Source: Rhopalosiphum padi (Eukaryota > Arthropoda > Insecta > Hemiptera > Aphididae). From it: DNA of 64,000 nt. The notes beneath the pieces were generated by a model. That model did no database searches. It was not told the origin of the DNA and saw nothing but the letters and a program-made list of their open reading frames with translations. The stretch lies in contig NC_083597.1 of NCBI RefSeq assembly GCF_020882245.1, positions 63,218,152 to 63,282,151 on the forward strand, in the 5' to 3' direction. A program made the translations under genes and the position numbers. Positions 1 to 11,479 of the stretch are shown one piece after another; position 1 is the first letter of the stretch, and the number at the start of each line of letters is the position of its first letter.

Positions 1-2040
1 GCCTTCGTTACCGCCAATCTTTAAAATAACTAATTAACTAATGATGTTTCCTTTAAAAAAAAAAATGTGGTTGCACATTAGTATAGTACTTCAGGGATTT
101 TAAATGTTTAATAAGTTTTAATAATACGGTTGTAGAAATTATTCTTCGTAATTGTCTCTATATTCCGATAAAGGTAATTTATAATATAATTTTAGTATAA
201 TGATATAGGTAATGTAGTGTAAATATTTGATCTGTACTATGAGTACGTAATACCAAGTATTGACAGAGTAAAAAATTATTTTTTTCTGAGTTGCTAAAAC
301 TATAATTTTAATGTATAAACAATTTCGTTAAATATTATAAAAGATCATTTAAAATTAAAATGAGAAGATTTTTGTAGTATGAACAATATATTAAACAAAT
401 TCACTAAATATTTCATGAAATATTAGAGCTAGAAAATAAAAAAAAACAACAAAAATCAGTACACGTAGAAAATAAACGAAACGGATTAAAATACTAAAGA
501 CAAACGATGTAAACGCTGTATATTTACAAATTTAAATTAATTTAGATTGTTATAATATTTTATAAATATTAAAAATCGTCAAAATAAAGATTTTTTAATT
601 ATTAAGAAATCCGAAATGAGAGATGCGCAAATATATTCATAATGTTAGAAATAGGTTCAAAGTTAAAGTTATATACCACCGTTGTACATGTTTACCTAAT
701 AATTTATACCTTTATATTAATAGGTTTGGTATAGTATTATTATCTTTTAGTCACGTAAACCAATAACAGAAGCTAAATTGAAAAGAATTATATTATCGGA
801 AGTGCGTATAATCAACCAAATATTAATCCGTATTTTCATAAATGGATATTATTATAATCTTGGATAATTTTTGAAAACACGTGATTCTATCAATCACAGC
901 TTATGTCCGTGGTTGAATTAATTGAAAAATAAAAACTAACGACATTTTCGCCAAAATTAAATAAATAAATTTAACGCGTAGAGCTGGTAATCTACTTGGA
1001 TCGCGAAAAATAATATATAATTATGTGTATAGGTTTACCTAAAAATCGATATATGTGTGTATCTATAACACAATAATAATATTATATTAATTGCGGAAAT
1101 ATCGCGATTTATTGCCACGTTTTGATTAATGTTTTGTAGAACTACTGCCGTTTGCGCACATGTTTTATACAGAATATATTATACGCAAAATTACATACAT
1201 GCTTGACATGGCCTAAGATCAGATAATCACTTGGTTTTTTTTTTGACGAATTTTATAATTTTATTCTAAAAAATAGGTTATATCCATCACTAGTTTAAAT
1301 GAAAATTTAATTTTTAAATGTCCTAAACGTTGTTTTCATGCACCATAAAAAAAAATTTTCAGTCTAAATCAAGGAAATAATGTCTACGTGAAAGATTGAT
1401 GTTTGTGGTTTGCGGCTTTGTGAGATATGAAATTTATATAATTATTATCAGGTGAGACATTTTAAATATTTTACCCAAAACCAAAAAAAATGCTTATCCA
1501 TCGCTATACCTGAGATCGTAACGAGATTTCGATTGATTATTCACGTAGGAATGAGGGAAACGCTTTTATTGTTCGAATGCAACACAATAACGGTAAAACA
1601 CGAAAAACTACATTAAGGAAAATAAAAATGATATACGGCGGCGGCAGCATTATTATTGTATGTTATTTATCGCAAGATCTGCAGCACACGAGGACACCTG
1701 TGACCTTATTACTTGGTTATATGTATGTATGTTTTTTGTTTGGTGCTTTTTTTCGGGGGGTTTTGCATGTGAACATCGGAAGTGGACATTATGTGCATAT
1801 GACGCGCGTGTGTGAGTGTTTGTGTCTCTCGTACACACTAATTTATATGTATAGGAGGAACCGACACGCGATTTCCAACAGGAAAGGACATTAAGTTTCC
1901 ACTAACACGGAGATCATTATCGCGACTTCGGCTCGGTCAGTGTGTATATCGTGTATAATAGTAGCTAGTATAATAATAATAACAACAAATCATAATGGAA
2001 ACTATATAGGCGATATCATGTGTACGTACTTAAAACGCAT
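1..2040. other. AT-rich non-coding stretch
   Basis: This stretch is strongly AT-rich, with homopolymer A/T runs and no long balanced reading frame up to about 1570. From about 1600 to 1950 the GC content rises and a 105-codon ATG frame exists (1577-1894, plus), but its composition follows the local bases and it has no domain I recognise. I see no RNA gene, transposon end or promoter motif here. It is best read as intron or intergenic DNA. Confidence 0.6.
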
Positions 2041-2061
2041 GTGTGTGTGTGTGTGTGTGTG
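2041..2061. repeat. (GT)n microsatellite
   Basis: About ten uninterrupted GT units. This is a simple repeat read directly from the sequence. Confidence 0.95.
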
Positions 2062-2157
2062 CTTATATATCGTGCAGACGAAATATTATCGAAACGATAT
2101 CACGAAAAAACAAAAATATATGTATATATTATTAATTTAGGTATATAGTGTACTTAC

Positions 2158-2235
2158 TGCGGTTCGATATGTCATGTCCGGAGCTATGTTCTGCAGGCGG
2201 TGTTGGTGCCACGACGGACTTTCTGTATAATACTG
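2158..2235 (-). CDS. Candidate internal exon, unknown gene
   Basis: On the minus strand this segment ends at a consensus donor (CGCA then GTAAGT) at 2157-2152. It can start after the acceptor CTTCAG at 2236-2241, although the upstream tract is only weakly pyrimidine-rich. One frame, with phase 1 at both ends, is fully open for 78 nt and includes the peptide KSVVAPTPPAEHSSGHD. A second frame is also open if the acceptor at 2243 is used, and reads TESPSWHQHRLQNIA. GC content is well above the flanks. I do not recognise either peptide. The exon could belong with the minus-strand segment at 3948-3977. It could equally be a chance open stretch next to a chance donor. Confidence 0.22.
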
Positions 2236-2420
2236 CTGAAGTCTATAATCAAGGAATATTACTATGATATAATAATATTATATTATAATATTGTAGTGTA
2301 GTGTAAACTGTATTGGTTTTCCTGTCTGTGTTTGCCCACACCGCGGATAACGTTTTTTTTTCTGATTATTATTTTTGAAATATTATGTTTCTGAAAAATC
2401 TTCTATGAATCTATATAGTA

Positions 2421-2437
2421 TTTTTTTTTTTTTTTTT
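2421..2437. repeat. Poly(T) run
   Basis: Seventeen consecutive T bases. Simple repeat. Confidence 0.95.
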
Positions 2438-2439
2438 AA

Positions 2440-3900
2440 AGAGTCTTACAAATCTAAAATGGCCTATTCGAATGTATTTTACATAACTTTTAATGAGTTG
2501 AATATTATTAAAATTCATATGGTAATACTTTTTAAAGATTAGGTGAGACACTATCATCTGTATCAGAGAAAACTATAAAACTTCTATTACAACCTATTGT
2601 TGTTATACTAGGAAATAATACGAATTGGTATTATTTAGTTCATAAGTAAAACCATAAAATATTTACTATAGGACAGGCTAATAAGATGAAAAAATGTTTA
2701 AGTTTGTTAATAATATATTATCTTATATAATATCAGTATATACGTATTTTTGAATATTTACAATAGTTTTAGATAATTTCTGTTCAATAAATGGATAATA
2801 TTGCCATGATAGTTGAAGTTAAGATATGAAGTTTTAAATGTTTATTAATATAATATTAGCTTCAACACTAAACTAATAATTAATTATGTTTAAGTATTAA
2901 AATGTTGATGATATTATATAAACGCAAATAGGTATTTTTTCAGTTCATTTTAACACGAAAAACATAATTTTATATAATAATAGTATGTCGATTATACGTA
3001 TTTTTACAGAATTTATCGATAAAAAATAGAAATTAAGAAACAATCGTACATGGTACCTATTACGAATACCTACCTAAATTTTATAATTACAGAATAATAT
3101 GTGTTTAAATAAAATAAAAACACAACACGAAATGGAAATGTTAAACGATTTATATATATGATGTTTTTGTTCATAATCGTTTACGACATTTTTTATTGTT
3201 GTGTTAAATGCAAAATTTGTTTTTGTAAAAATTCTATCGTACTAATTTTTTATGAATAATAGAAATATAAACTGTATAAGTTTAAATAAATAAATTGTTT
3301 TGTTTAACTGTAAATTGAAAAACTCAAAATATAATTTAATGTAATGGATTCACGTATTAAAATAATCGAGTTAGTAAAGTTATAGGATTTAAAACATTTT
3401 TAATTGTAAATTTACTATAATATATAAATTATAGGTAATTAAAAAAAAAAACAAAAAATGTTAACTTAAATTATGCGTATATTAAATACACATGAATACC
3501 AGAATATATAATATATTTTGTTTCAAAGAATATTCCACTATAGGTTTTTTTTTTTTATAGTTTATTGTAAATAATAATAAAAAAAAATGATTGAAGAGCA
3601 TATGCAGTAAAAAAAATGTTTTAAATACATAGACCCGATCGTGATTAAAGTTAAATTTGAACGTTAATTATTTTTATAATAATGTATGTACGCTCTATCG
3701 TATATATTTAGGTTTGTGCACTCGGCCGAGAGAACGTATTAATTAAAAATTGCCATAAAATACTATATGGCCCTGGGCAAATTTTAAAAACGATGTGCTC
3801 GTTTTTTTTTTTATTTCTGTCCGTCCACGTAAACGGGAATAAAATCTGTCTGATAGGAAAACCGAATAAAATCAATAATACATACTCGAAGGGGGAGTGG
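2440..3900. other. AT-rich non-coding stretch
   Basis: Very AT-rich, with A/T runs and no convincing reading frame, splice pair or transposon terminus. I see nothing else in it. Confidence 0.6.
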
Positions 3901-3947
3901 GGAAACCCCGTAACACCCCGAACGTTTCAGTCTCGCGCATCACTTAC

Positions 3948-3977
3948 CGGTCACGGTATGCAGAGTAGTTGATAAAG
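3948..3977 (-). CDS. Candidate 30-nt microexon
   Basis: Read on the minus strand, a T-run ending in TTTGTAG precedes 30 nt that end at a perfect donor GTAAGT (3947-3942). The 30 nt are open in two frames. One reads FINYSAYRD and joins in phase with the 85-nt version of the exon at 2158-2242. The other reads LSTTLHTVT and joins with the 78-nt version. Microexons of this size do occur in long insect genes, so tight acceptor-donor spacing alone does not exclude it. No gene identity is assigned. A chance pairing of splice-like words in AT-rich DNA is a real alternative. Confidence 0.22.
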
Positions 3978-4549
3978 CTACAAAAAAAAAGCATACATTA
4001 AATATTATTTTATTATTACGATGCAGAACTCTTTGTTTTATTTTTGTGGAAAACATTTAATTTATCAGAAATATTTTGGATTTCAGAAAAAAAAAATAGT
4101 TTTATAATTTAAATTTGCTTAGTATTTTTAATAATGTTACTACACCATTATTGAAAAAAAAAACCGATTTTTTTAGTAAATTTCACGAATTATCTGCAAA
4201 AAATTAATAAATGACAATTTATCTTAAAATTATCAAAAAATTGTTGACCATTGAACTATTATATTTGTAAGACTTTATTTTGTATAAGGACGTTTAGAAG
4301 ATAAGTTGGTATCAGTTTGCTATTTAAGTACAGTTTGATCACCTACCAAGCTTTAACTTAAGTCTTAAGTAATAAACTGCTGTTTAAATATTCAATAATA
4401 ATAATATTATTATCTTCAAAGAAATATTCGTCTTAAGAAACGTTGAGTTAAACTTAAAACTTATAAATAATAAATATAGTTTTGTTTTTGCTAAAACCAC
4501 AGTATATTATAATGTAGTGAATTGCTTAAGTACTTCGAACGACGAAGAA

Positions 4550-4744
4550 ATGTATTTTGTAATCACAAACGCAAAAATTAAGCGAAAAAAACATCGACAA
4601 AAATCATTTGAAAAAATACACGACAACGTTAAACACTTAATAATAATAATAAATAATAAATGTAGACACGAACAACACTATACTAAAGTATACGGAACGT
4701 ACTCATCCGCGGATGAGGTGCTGCAGCAGACTGCAATATTATAA
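4550..4744 (+). CDS. Unidentified 64-aa reading frame, Lys-rich
   Basis: This frame runs from ATG 4550 to TAA 4742 and stays open a further 11 codons upstream, to a TAG at 4514. It lies in AT-rich DNA, where 76 open codons are uncommon. Composition is mixed, with His, Cys, Tyr, Glu and Asp present beside the Lys-rich part, and the C-terminal part reads YGTYSSADEVLQQTAIL. I see no signal peptide and no known motif. The palindrome at 4702-4717 lies inside the frame. It could be a small gene, a terminal exon (the upstream TAG is acceptor-like), a transposon relic or chance. Confidence 0.2.
   Translation: MYFVITNAKIKRKKHRQKSFEKIHDNVKHLIIIINNKCRHEQHYTKVYGTYSSADEVLQQTAIL
4702..4717. repeat. 16-bp perfect palindrome
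   Basis: Two 8-base arms, CTCATCCG and its exact complement, meet without a spacer. The centre is CCGCGG. A GC-containing palindrome of this length stands out in the AT-rich surroundings. Confidence 0.85.
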
Positions 4745-4798
4745 ATATTTATTATTAACATGATCCCAGTCATCTCGATCGCGGTTACAATGACCAGG

Positions 4799-4912
4799 TT
4801 ATAGGTATATTAGGTGCTCGTATACGATGCTGTACGTGATTCGGCACTGGCGGGCGGAGAAGACGACACGACTGTGAGAAAATCGTTTGTGTCGAGGTGC
4901 TGTTGCAGGTCT
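4799..4912 (-). CDS. Candidate 3'-terminal exon, minus strand
   Basis: On the minus strand a T-rich tract ending in TTTTCTGCAG (4922-4913) makes one of the best acceptors in the window. The sequence after it is open in all three frames for more than 80 nt. In phase 0 the frame runs 37 codons to TAA and includes RHKRFSHSRVVFSARQC. In phase 1 it ends TASYTST at TAA 4810. No good donor follows, so it would have to be a last exon. The plus strand is also open here, which suggests a stop-poor GC-richer segment more than a proven exon. Gene identity is unknown. Confidence 0.18.
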   Translation of the reverse strand, partial: RPATAPRHKRFSHSRVVFSARQCRITYSIVYEHLIYL

Positions 4913-5054
4913 CTGCAGAAAACGAACAATAATAAAACAACGGTGCTGCAACAGCAGCAGCGATTTATTGTAATAGGTATATTATTATAATAATACGGAT
5001 AAATAATAATATTATAACACTATGAAAATCGTCCGCTCTCCCGTCACCGTACAC

Positions 5055-5077
5055 AATAATAATAATAATAATAATAA
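5055..5077. repeat. (AAT)n microsatellite
   Basis: Seven or eight AAT units. Read on the minus strand they encode a run of leucines in a small ATG frame (5095-5012), giving a false signal-peptide look. Confidence 0.95.
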
Positions 5078-5099
5078 CCTGCTACCCGGTCCCATGGGA

Positions 5100-5460
5100 A
5101 TTTCCTGCAGGTAGCCGCCTACGCTTTTGCGTCTCTGCGCGCGAGGGTGGTTTTTGCACGGCCGAGCACGACTGTACGAGCTACCGTCTCCGTCGCACTC
5201 GGTACACTTCCTCGCACCCCGAACGGGCGCTTCCTCTGTCTCTCTCCGTCGCGCAACCGGTTCAGTCCACGGGCGGCACTTGTTTCCCGGGTGTGACGAG
5301 TCCGCGCCGCGTATCTTCTTCGTCTCTTCGTCCTTCGTTTTCTGCATAAAATTATCACCTCCGCAATAGCGTGTATGGGCTAGAACCGATCGGTTTCCCA
5401 CACTTTGTGCACGTCAAGCCCTATCCTGTGTGAACACTGCGCGCTATACCTACTATTGAA
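5100..5460. promoter_or_regulatory. GC-rich island upstream of exon-like segment
   Basis: This GC- and CpG-rich block is flanked by AT-rich DNA and has open frames on both strands (80 aa plus, 129 aa minus). Such two-strand openness is a base-composition effect. The plus strand carries a TTCAGTC initiator-like word at 5259-5265. It sits directly upstream of the segment 5497-5557, which has canonical splice sites, so a promoter/5'-UTR role is possible. No TATA box is evident. Confidence 0.35.
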
Positions 5461-5496
5461 CGACATTAGCAAACCGTTTTTTCTTTTCTTTTTTAG

Positions 5497-5557
5497 TCCT
5501 TCGCTACAGCAGTCCCGCAGCACACCGCGATCCGAGCAATCGCTGGCCGAGTGGGTC
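5497..5557 (+). CDS. Candidate 61-nt internal exon
   Basis: This has the best paired splice signals in the window. A long pyrimidine tract ending in TTCTTTTTTAG (to 5496) is followed by 61 nt at about 60% GC, then a perfect GTAAGT donor at 5558. All three frames are open. One reads SLQQSRSTPRSEQSLAEWV and leaves phase 0 at the donor; the others read AVPQHTAIRAIAGRVG and RYSSPAAHRDPSNRWPSG. It could also be a spliced 5'-UTR exon, because the upstream GC island looks promoter-like. I cannot assign a gene family. Confidence 0.35.
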
Positions 5558-5599
5558 GTAAGTTAGTTATCGCGTTATACACGGGGCTCGAACTTTTAG

Positions 5600-8500
5600 G
5601 CTCTAAAAGAGTAGATACTGAATATTATGCGCTTAAATAACTTCTTTTTTTTGGGGAGGATTTGTAAAATGTTATGTCTTTACGTTTTATAAATAATTAA
5701 TACATATACAATTCTTTATCTCCTACACGCGTCGCTTATAATAATTTATCAATTAATAATAAACTATAAAGTAATATTTTTAAATAAATATTTGCTTCGG
5801 GTACGAATATTGCTGGTTGTAAAACCACATAGTATTGTCAGAGAAGTTAGCAAAATCTTTAATTTTAATTTACGGCATGATAAATAATGGTACTTTATCA
5901 AAATATATGCGCTAAAAAATCAAAGAATCAGTTATAATGTTTTTAATAATAACAAATTCTACACATAAAATGCGAAAATATTAACTAAACATTTTTGATA
6001 TTTAATTATTAAAGTAAATTAAATTAATTTTTAGCTTATCCAAGTATAATAAGCAGAAAATATAAAAACGTTCAAACAAAACAAAGTTCGAGCCCTAAAG
6101 TCCTTAAAATAGTGTTTTCTATTACGATACAACTCTTTGTTAATACCGACTCTCAAACCGGAAGAAAGCTTTCTGCAGATATTGACGTTATACGGATAAT
6201 ATTACAGATACAATCGTATTGATATTAGTATAAATATACGCGTTTGAATATTTTACGAAATACTTAATTTACCAGAATTTAGTATTGCAACAAGTTATAG
6301 TAGGTAAGTACATAATAATATTATATTTAATACACACGATTTTAACTGATTATTTAAAAGTATGTGATAATTTTGTTTTCTAGAAGACAATTGTTTCAAA
6401 TATTGTGTAAATCCCTAAAGTTTAAAAAACTGCAAGGTACAATAATAAAATATTCGTAAACTATGTGTTCATAGTTATATATTTAATTTTGAAATCGAAA
6501 TAATCTTTATAGGTAGTATATATTATTTTCAAATATATTATAATTTATACGGGTTTTGATGTTTAGTGGATGAATACAAAATATTATAAACGTGTTCTAC
6601 ATTGTACGATTAGTTAGGATTTGAGCAAAGAAAGAATAGTAATTTAATACAATTATTATAATCTCTATTCGCTAAAATTTACAGCATACACCTATACACA
6701 AATAATTCAAACTCAATTTTATATGTTAAATAATTTGAATAAATGTTTAATTTATTATATAGCCTATAGTATTTACAATGCGTGTGCCTACATGATTTTA
6801 TTGAATTAAAATCATAGATGTAAAAAAAATTCATTCTGCAATCAATCAATTAAATATATTTTTTTATAAATATAGTGATGTTTTGACTATCAGAAACTAT
6901 ATTATATGATTGAAAGTTTTGAAATATAAAAGAATAAAAAATAAATTCAGAATAAGTACCAAGTACTAAGTAGTATAACTAATGATTTTATTTTTGTATT
7001 GAAATGGATAATTTATTAAACATTTCGTTTAGGTGTAGACAGCTTAATTCATATCAAAACTTGTGAGCAAATAACTCAGGTTATTAAATCAAGCATTTAA
7101 GATATAAAAAATTGAAAACACATTCAACAATTTATGTCTGTTATTATTAATTTTCTAACAAAAATAAAAATGTATTTAATTATTTCATAGTATAATGATA
7201 GTCGATGGTAATAAACTAATAATGCTAGGTTTATGTACATATAGTATTTCAAAATTCGTGTGTATTAATGTTAAAAAAACAAATTAGACAATTAATAAAA
7301 TGTACATTAATTTAATCGAATATATATATAGAATTGTTTTAGTTTTATTGTTATATTATGATAATTTAAAATTACAGAAGTAATATTATAATGGTTTAAA
7401 TATTTTAATTATCGTAAAACGAATAGTCGTACAGTATAAGTTTAAATAGCGTTTTAATAAAATACCTGTAGCTATATTTGGGGACGACAATTATTTGAAA
7501 TATAGATAAAATATCATTACCATGAGTGTTTCTTGACAGAAGAAGTCCAAAAAAATAAAACAGTTGCAAAAAATGATCATCAAAAATCAATTTAGTATTG
7601 ACGGTTGCTTACCTATAAATAAAACATTCAAATACTATAGACGGGTACGTTTGAATTCAATTTAATTTTTTTAAACGATGTGACCTTTTATATTTATTGC
7701 GTTCTAATGAAAAAAAAATAGTTTTCACCCCGTTTTTCATTTTATTATAACATTATTAACGAAATAAAAAGTGTTACTACAGAGTACAGACTTACCTTAA
7801 ATTAAAAATAAAGCTATACATATTTATATTGAAATTAATAAGCTAAAAAGATATTTAACTATGTATCAATTATTTATAATATAATGTTCATGACATATAA
7901 TTTCAATACCGCTTGATACCGCAATTTCGAATGCATATTGTATACCAAAAATATGAATGTATTATTATTTTATTAATAAGTCATCATTTATTCTATAAAT
8001 CGTGCTTAATCGCATATATATACTAGCATTTTTAGTGTATTATATTCGTAACATTTTAATCAGTTTATAATGTTTCTTTTTAAGCGGTGTTATGATTACG
8101 CGTAAGCCATCACTGTCAGACTATTATTTTATCTAGTATATTATTTATGACTTAACGTTATAGCCATGGCTTATTGAAAGCAGCGCATTGTCTATTATAG
8201 AGGCGGCCAACGATGATAAATAAAACATTAATATAACACAGTGTATTGTTGAAGTCTAAATATATACTGTTGAGCTCATTACGCGAATAGTTTCAATTTT
8301 TTTTTCAAATTTTTTATGATATCGAAATTTTTAAATTTTTCAAGAAAAAATTGAATTGAGTATTACGTACAATACGAAATAATGAATTATATTATAGAAG
8401 ACAAATTAATTATATCCATTATTAGTACATATTGTCGAAAATATGGTTCAATTTTAAATATGGTCCTGTTAAACTTAATATAGGATCCAATAATGATATT

Positions 8501-10020
8501 AAATTCGTATTTATGAAATACAATTTAAATATTCAACAGTTTATCTAATCTACTGTTTATCAGCAATATTTTACCTATTATCTACATATTTATTTTAATT
8601 AAAAATCATCAATGTTATTATATTTATATTATTTCATTAATACTACAGCATTTTATGAAATATTTAAATGAAATGATATTAAACATTGTGTAATAATATA
8701 ATATTAATACTCAATAGTATATAGCTGTAATAATAATATTAGATACCTCAAAATTGTAAGACTATTTCGATGTTAAATCTGTCATTTAGGTTTATTATAT
8801 AACTCTATAACTATAAGTTGAAATAATTAATTATGAAAGTATGTTTCATTAAAAATAAGTTAAACAAATAATAATAATTTTAAATAGTAAATATATATAT
8901 AGATATAATGGTGTATTCTACACAGAAAGAACTATGAAATATTATAATGTTATGCGTTTCCAATGTATAAATCTCCGCACAACAAGTTAATTAACTGCGT
9001 TATTTAAACGCTCCTTGGCATTATTAAAATTTTAGGAATTCGTTAACAATCAGTGGCGTTTTTGGAGTTTATCTACTTATACGTTATTAAATATTCTTTA
9101 TCGATTCGTCATCGTCGTTAGTCAATTGGAGAACACTCAGCAAAATTATCCCCAAGACTTCAGGATGTGATTTCTATATATTTAGCTATAAATAGGTAAA
9201 ATAAGAAATTATAATTATATTTTAAATATAAAAAGTAATGTAGATATTAGGTAATATTTTCACAAATGAGATGCCTAAAAACAAACCTTATTTTTGCTCT
9301 ACTCTATGAAATAGAATTATACAATAAAACAGTTGACTTGGTGCAGCCGCCTTTTAACAGTTTTTAATTTTAAAATGTACACTGAATAAAATATGCTGTT
9401 GTAATAGTTGTAAAATGTGAAAAATGAAACAGGAAAAGTGTTTAAAAGAAATAATAATTATACAAAAAGAATTTTAGGACTAGAAAAACTGTATTAATGG
9501 TTATAATATCAATATAGATGGTAATGATAATATTTAAAAAAAATAATAATGATAATGACAGTATTAAGAATAAAAGTTCCAATATTCAGATTAAATTCAC
9601 CGGTTATAATGAAAAATTCAAGCGGAGAGTAGTAAGAGAGACTGATAGAGCATAATATATTATCTAGGAGTGGAAAACAAATTAATAAGAAAACAAATAA
9701 ACTTAATTTATTATTAAAATAAGTATTGTTTAATTTGTAAGTATTTTGCTTAAATATTAAGCATTTAACATTTATTTTGTTTAATTAATTGATAAATAAT
9801 GTATTTCTAAAAAGGAGATGTTATAATAGTTGCATTCATAAGATATATAGAGCGGTAAACTATAGTTTTTTGTAATTTAAAAGTAAAATGTAAAAGTTGT
9901 TATTCAAGAATTAAAGTAAATATAATATTATAAACAGAACACTAAAAACAAATATAAAACATATTCTGTATAATATATTATTATATTATAATATCTTACG
10001 GTCGTAAATCAAAATCACGC
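5600..10020. other. AT-rich non-coding stretch
   Basis: About 4.4 kb of AT-rich DNA with no supported gene, RNA or transposon boundary. Plausible intron or intergenic DNA. The one listed-size frame (7590-7405, minus) is Phe/Tyr/Ile-rich, as expected by chance at this base composition. Confidence 0.6.
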
Positions 10021-10132
10021 CATTTAAAATCCTACTCGGTGGCTGTCGAAAATGAAAACGAAAAACATTCGTTTTATATAAATGGCCTCCGCCGAAATAC
10101 TTCTGGTTGCGGAGGAGAGAGAGAGAGGAGGA

Positions 10133-10169
10133 TAATATATATATTTATATATATATATATATATATATA
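10133..10169. repeat. (TA)n microsatellite
   Basis: Long TA run with one TTT interruption, running into CACACG. Confidence 0.9.
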
Positions 10170-10296
10170 CACACGTGCCGCGGTATCTGTGCATATAATA
10201 ATAATATATTCTACTCTTCCGTTTATCCGCTATACCGGCAGTGTTGTTTTAAATAAATTATATTTTCCGTTTTAAATGAAAAACGCATTCACCGTC

Positions 10297-10314
10297 CGGC
10301 GGCGGCGGCGGCGG
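10297..10314. repeat. (CGG)6 microsatellite
   Basis: Six CGG units, unusual in a genome this AT-rich. Confidence 0.95.
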
Positions 10315-11088
10315 CTGACTGTATATGTACGCAGAACGGACAAAAGGACATTAAGATAATGGAAAAAGGGGAGGCGGCGGCAGAGGGATATATTATATTA
10401 TACAGCGTCCGTTGTTTTTTCTACCGCGAATCCCTCCGGTCGGCAATATACCCTCCCTCCATCTGGCCACGGCCCAGAAAATGGTCAAACAATGACTAAT
10501 GGCAAAAGCCGTAAATATAATAAATCTAGGTTTTGGCTCGGGAACGGTAATCCCCGGGGCACATATACATATACGCGCTCCCACACACTCACATATATCC
10601 AGGGTTCTGGGTTTTAGGGTTTTAGCAAATTTCTACCCGCGTCCTGTACAAAACCCCATTTCTGTCACTAAAACAAGATAGGAAAAGGACAGCAGACGGG
10701 GAATTGCCAAAACACCACCGTCCACCACCGACACGACCGCCACCGCTCCCCGAGCCACTATCATCCGATACTCAAGCATCGGCCGACGGGGTCGCTCGCG
10801 TCTAACTCAACAACGTCCTCCTCATCCTCCTACTCGCCGCTATCACTTCCCCTCGAACCCTTTATATATATGTGTGTGTGTATTTATATATATATATAAT
10901 ATGTGTACACCCGGATCCCTTCAAAACATTTATACATGTATAGCTCGTTTTCCGTTTTCGCGATGGAACGGGAAATAGACGTGTACATACAAAGGTCCTA
11001 TACGCCCCACCCCTACCCACCCTGCAGTGTATACGCGCCAGTCGACCGGCCCCCCCGCAAAACCTCTCGGTCGCCGCCATCCCTTCTC

Positions 11089-11114
11089 GTCGGTCGGTCG
11101 GTCGGTCGGTCGGT
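11089..11114. repeat. (GTCG)n tetranucleotide repeat
   Basis: Six and a half tandem GTCG units without interruption, followed by a short GTGTG run. Confidence 0.95.
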
Positions 11115-11228
11115 GTGTAACTGTGTGCAGAATTCCAATGAAATACAGCTGCCCCCTCAGCTTTATCATCCTCTCTCGTCCGACCCACTCCTCCCGGCCT
11201 TGGGGTTTTATCGGCGCACACATACGTA

Positions 11229-11246
11229 ATATATATATATATATAT
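11229..11246. repeat. (AT)n microsatellite
   Basis: Nine AT units. A second run lies at about 11270-11284. Confidence 0.9.
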
Positions 11247-11479
11247 TGTATTTGCGTGAGTTTACGTGTATATATATATATATACACTTTGTCCCTTCCC
11301 CTCGACCCGCGCAAACCCATGTCCCATAACTGGAATCCCCTCTGCTAAAATAAAATGGCTCTCTTTGACATAAGGGGATCCCTTACGCTTCCACCCCCGT
11401 GAAAAACTTTTCCGGCTATCTCATTGGTCCGCTCTAAACGGGCGGTCCCTTCGTACTTATTCAACCCCAAAGGGATGAT

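Larger units (their letters stand above)
10030..11470. promoter_or_regulatory. GC-rich island with clustered microsatellites
   Basis: A 1.4-kb block of raised GC content contains (TA)n, (CGG)n and (GTCG)n tracts. Its unique stretches include homeodomain-like words such as GGTAATCCCC (10546-10555) and GTTTTATCGG (11205-11214). Short frames of 60-150 codons exist on both strands, but they run through the simple repeats and look artefactual. A cis-regulatory element or promoter is the most likely reading; there is no splice-supported exon. Confidence 0.3.

Noticed and set aside
1577..1894. 105-codon plus frame with a hydrophobic middle
   Set aside because: No domain, no promoter or splice support, and composition follows the local T/G-rich bases.
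5012..5095. Minus-strand peptide MGPGSRLLLLLLLLCTVTG resembling a signal peptide
   Set aside because: The leucine run is the translation of the (AAT)n microsatellite and the frame stops after 27 codons with no clear donor.
5583..6096. Inverted match AAAGTTCGAGCCC-type near 5583 and 6084, considered as tRNA T-arm or transposon ends
   Set aside because: No cloverleaf or acceptor stem can be drawn around either copy, and nothing else matches.
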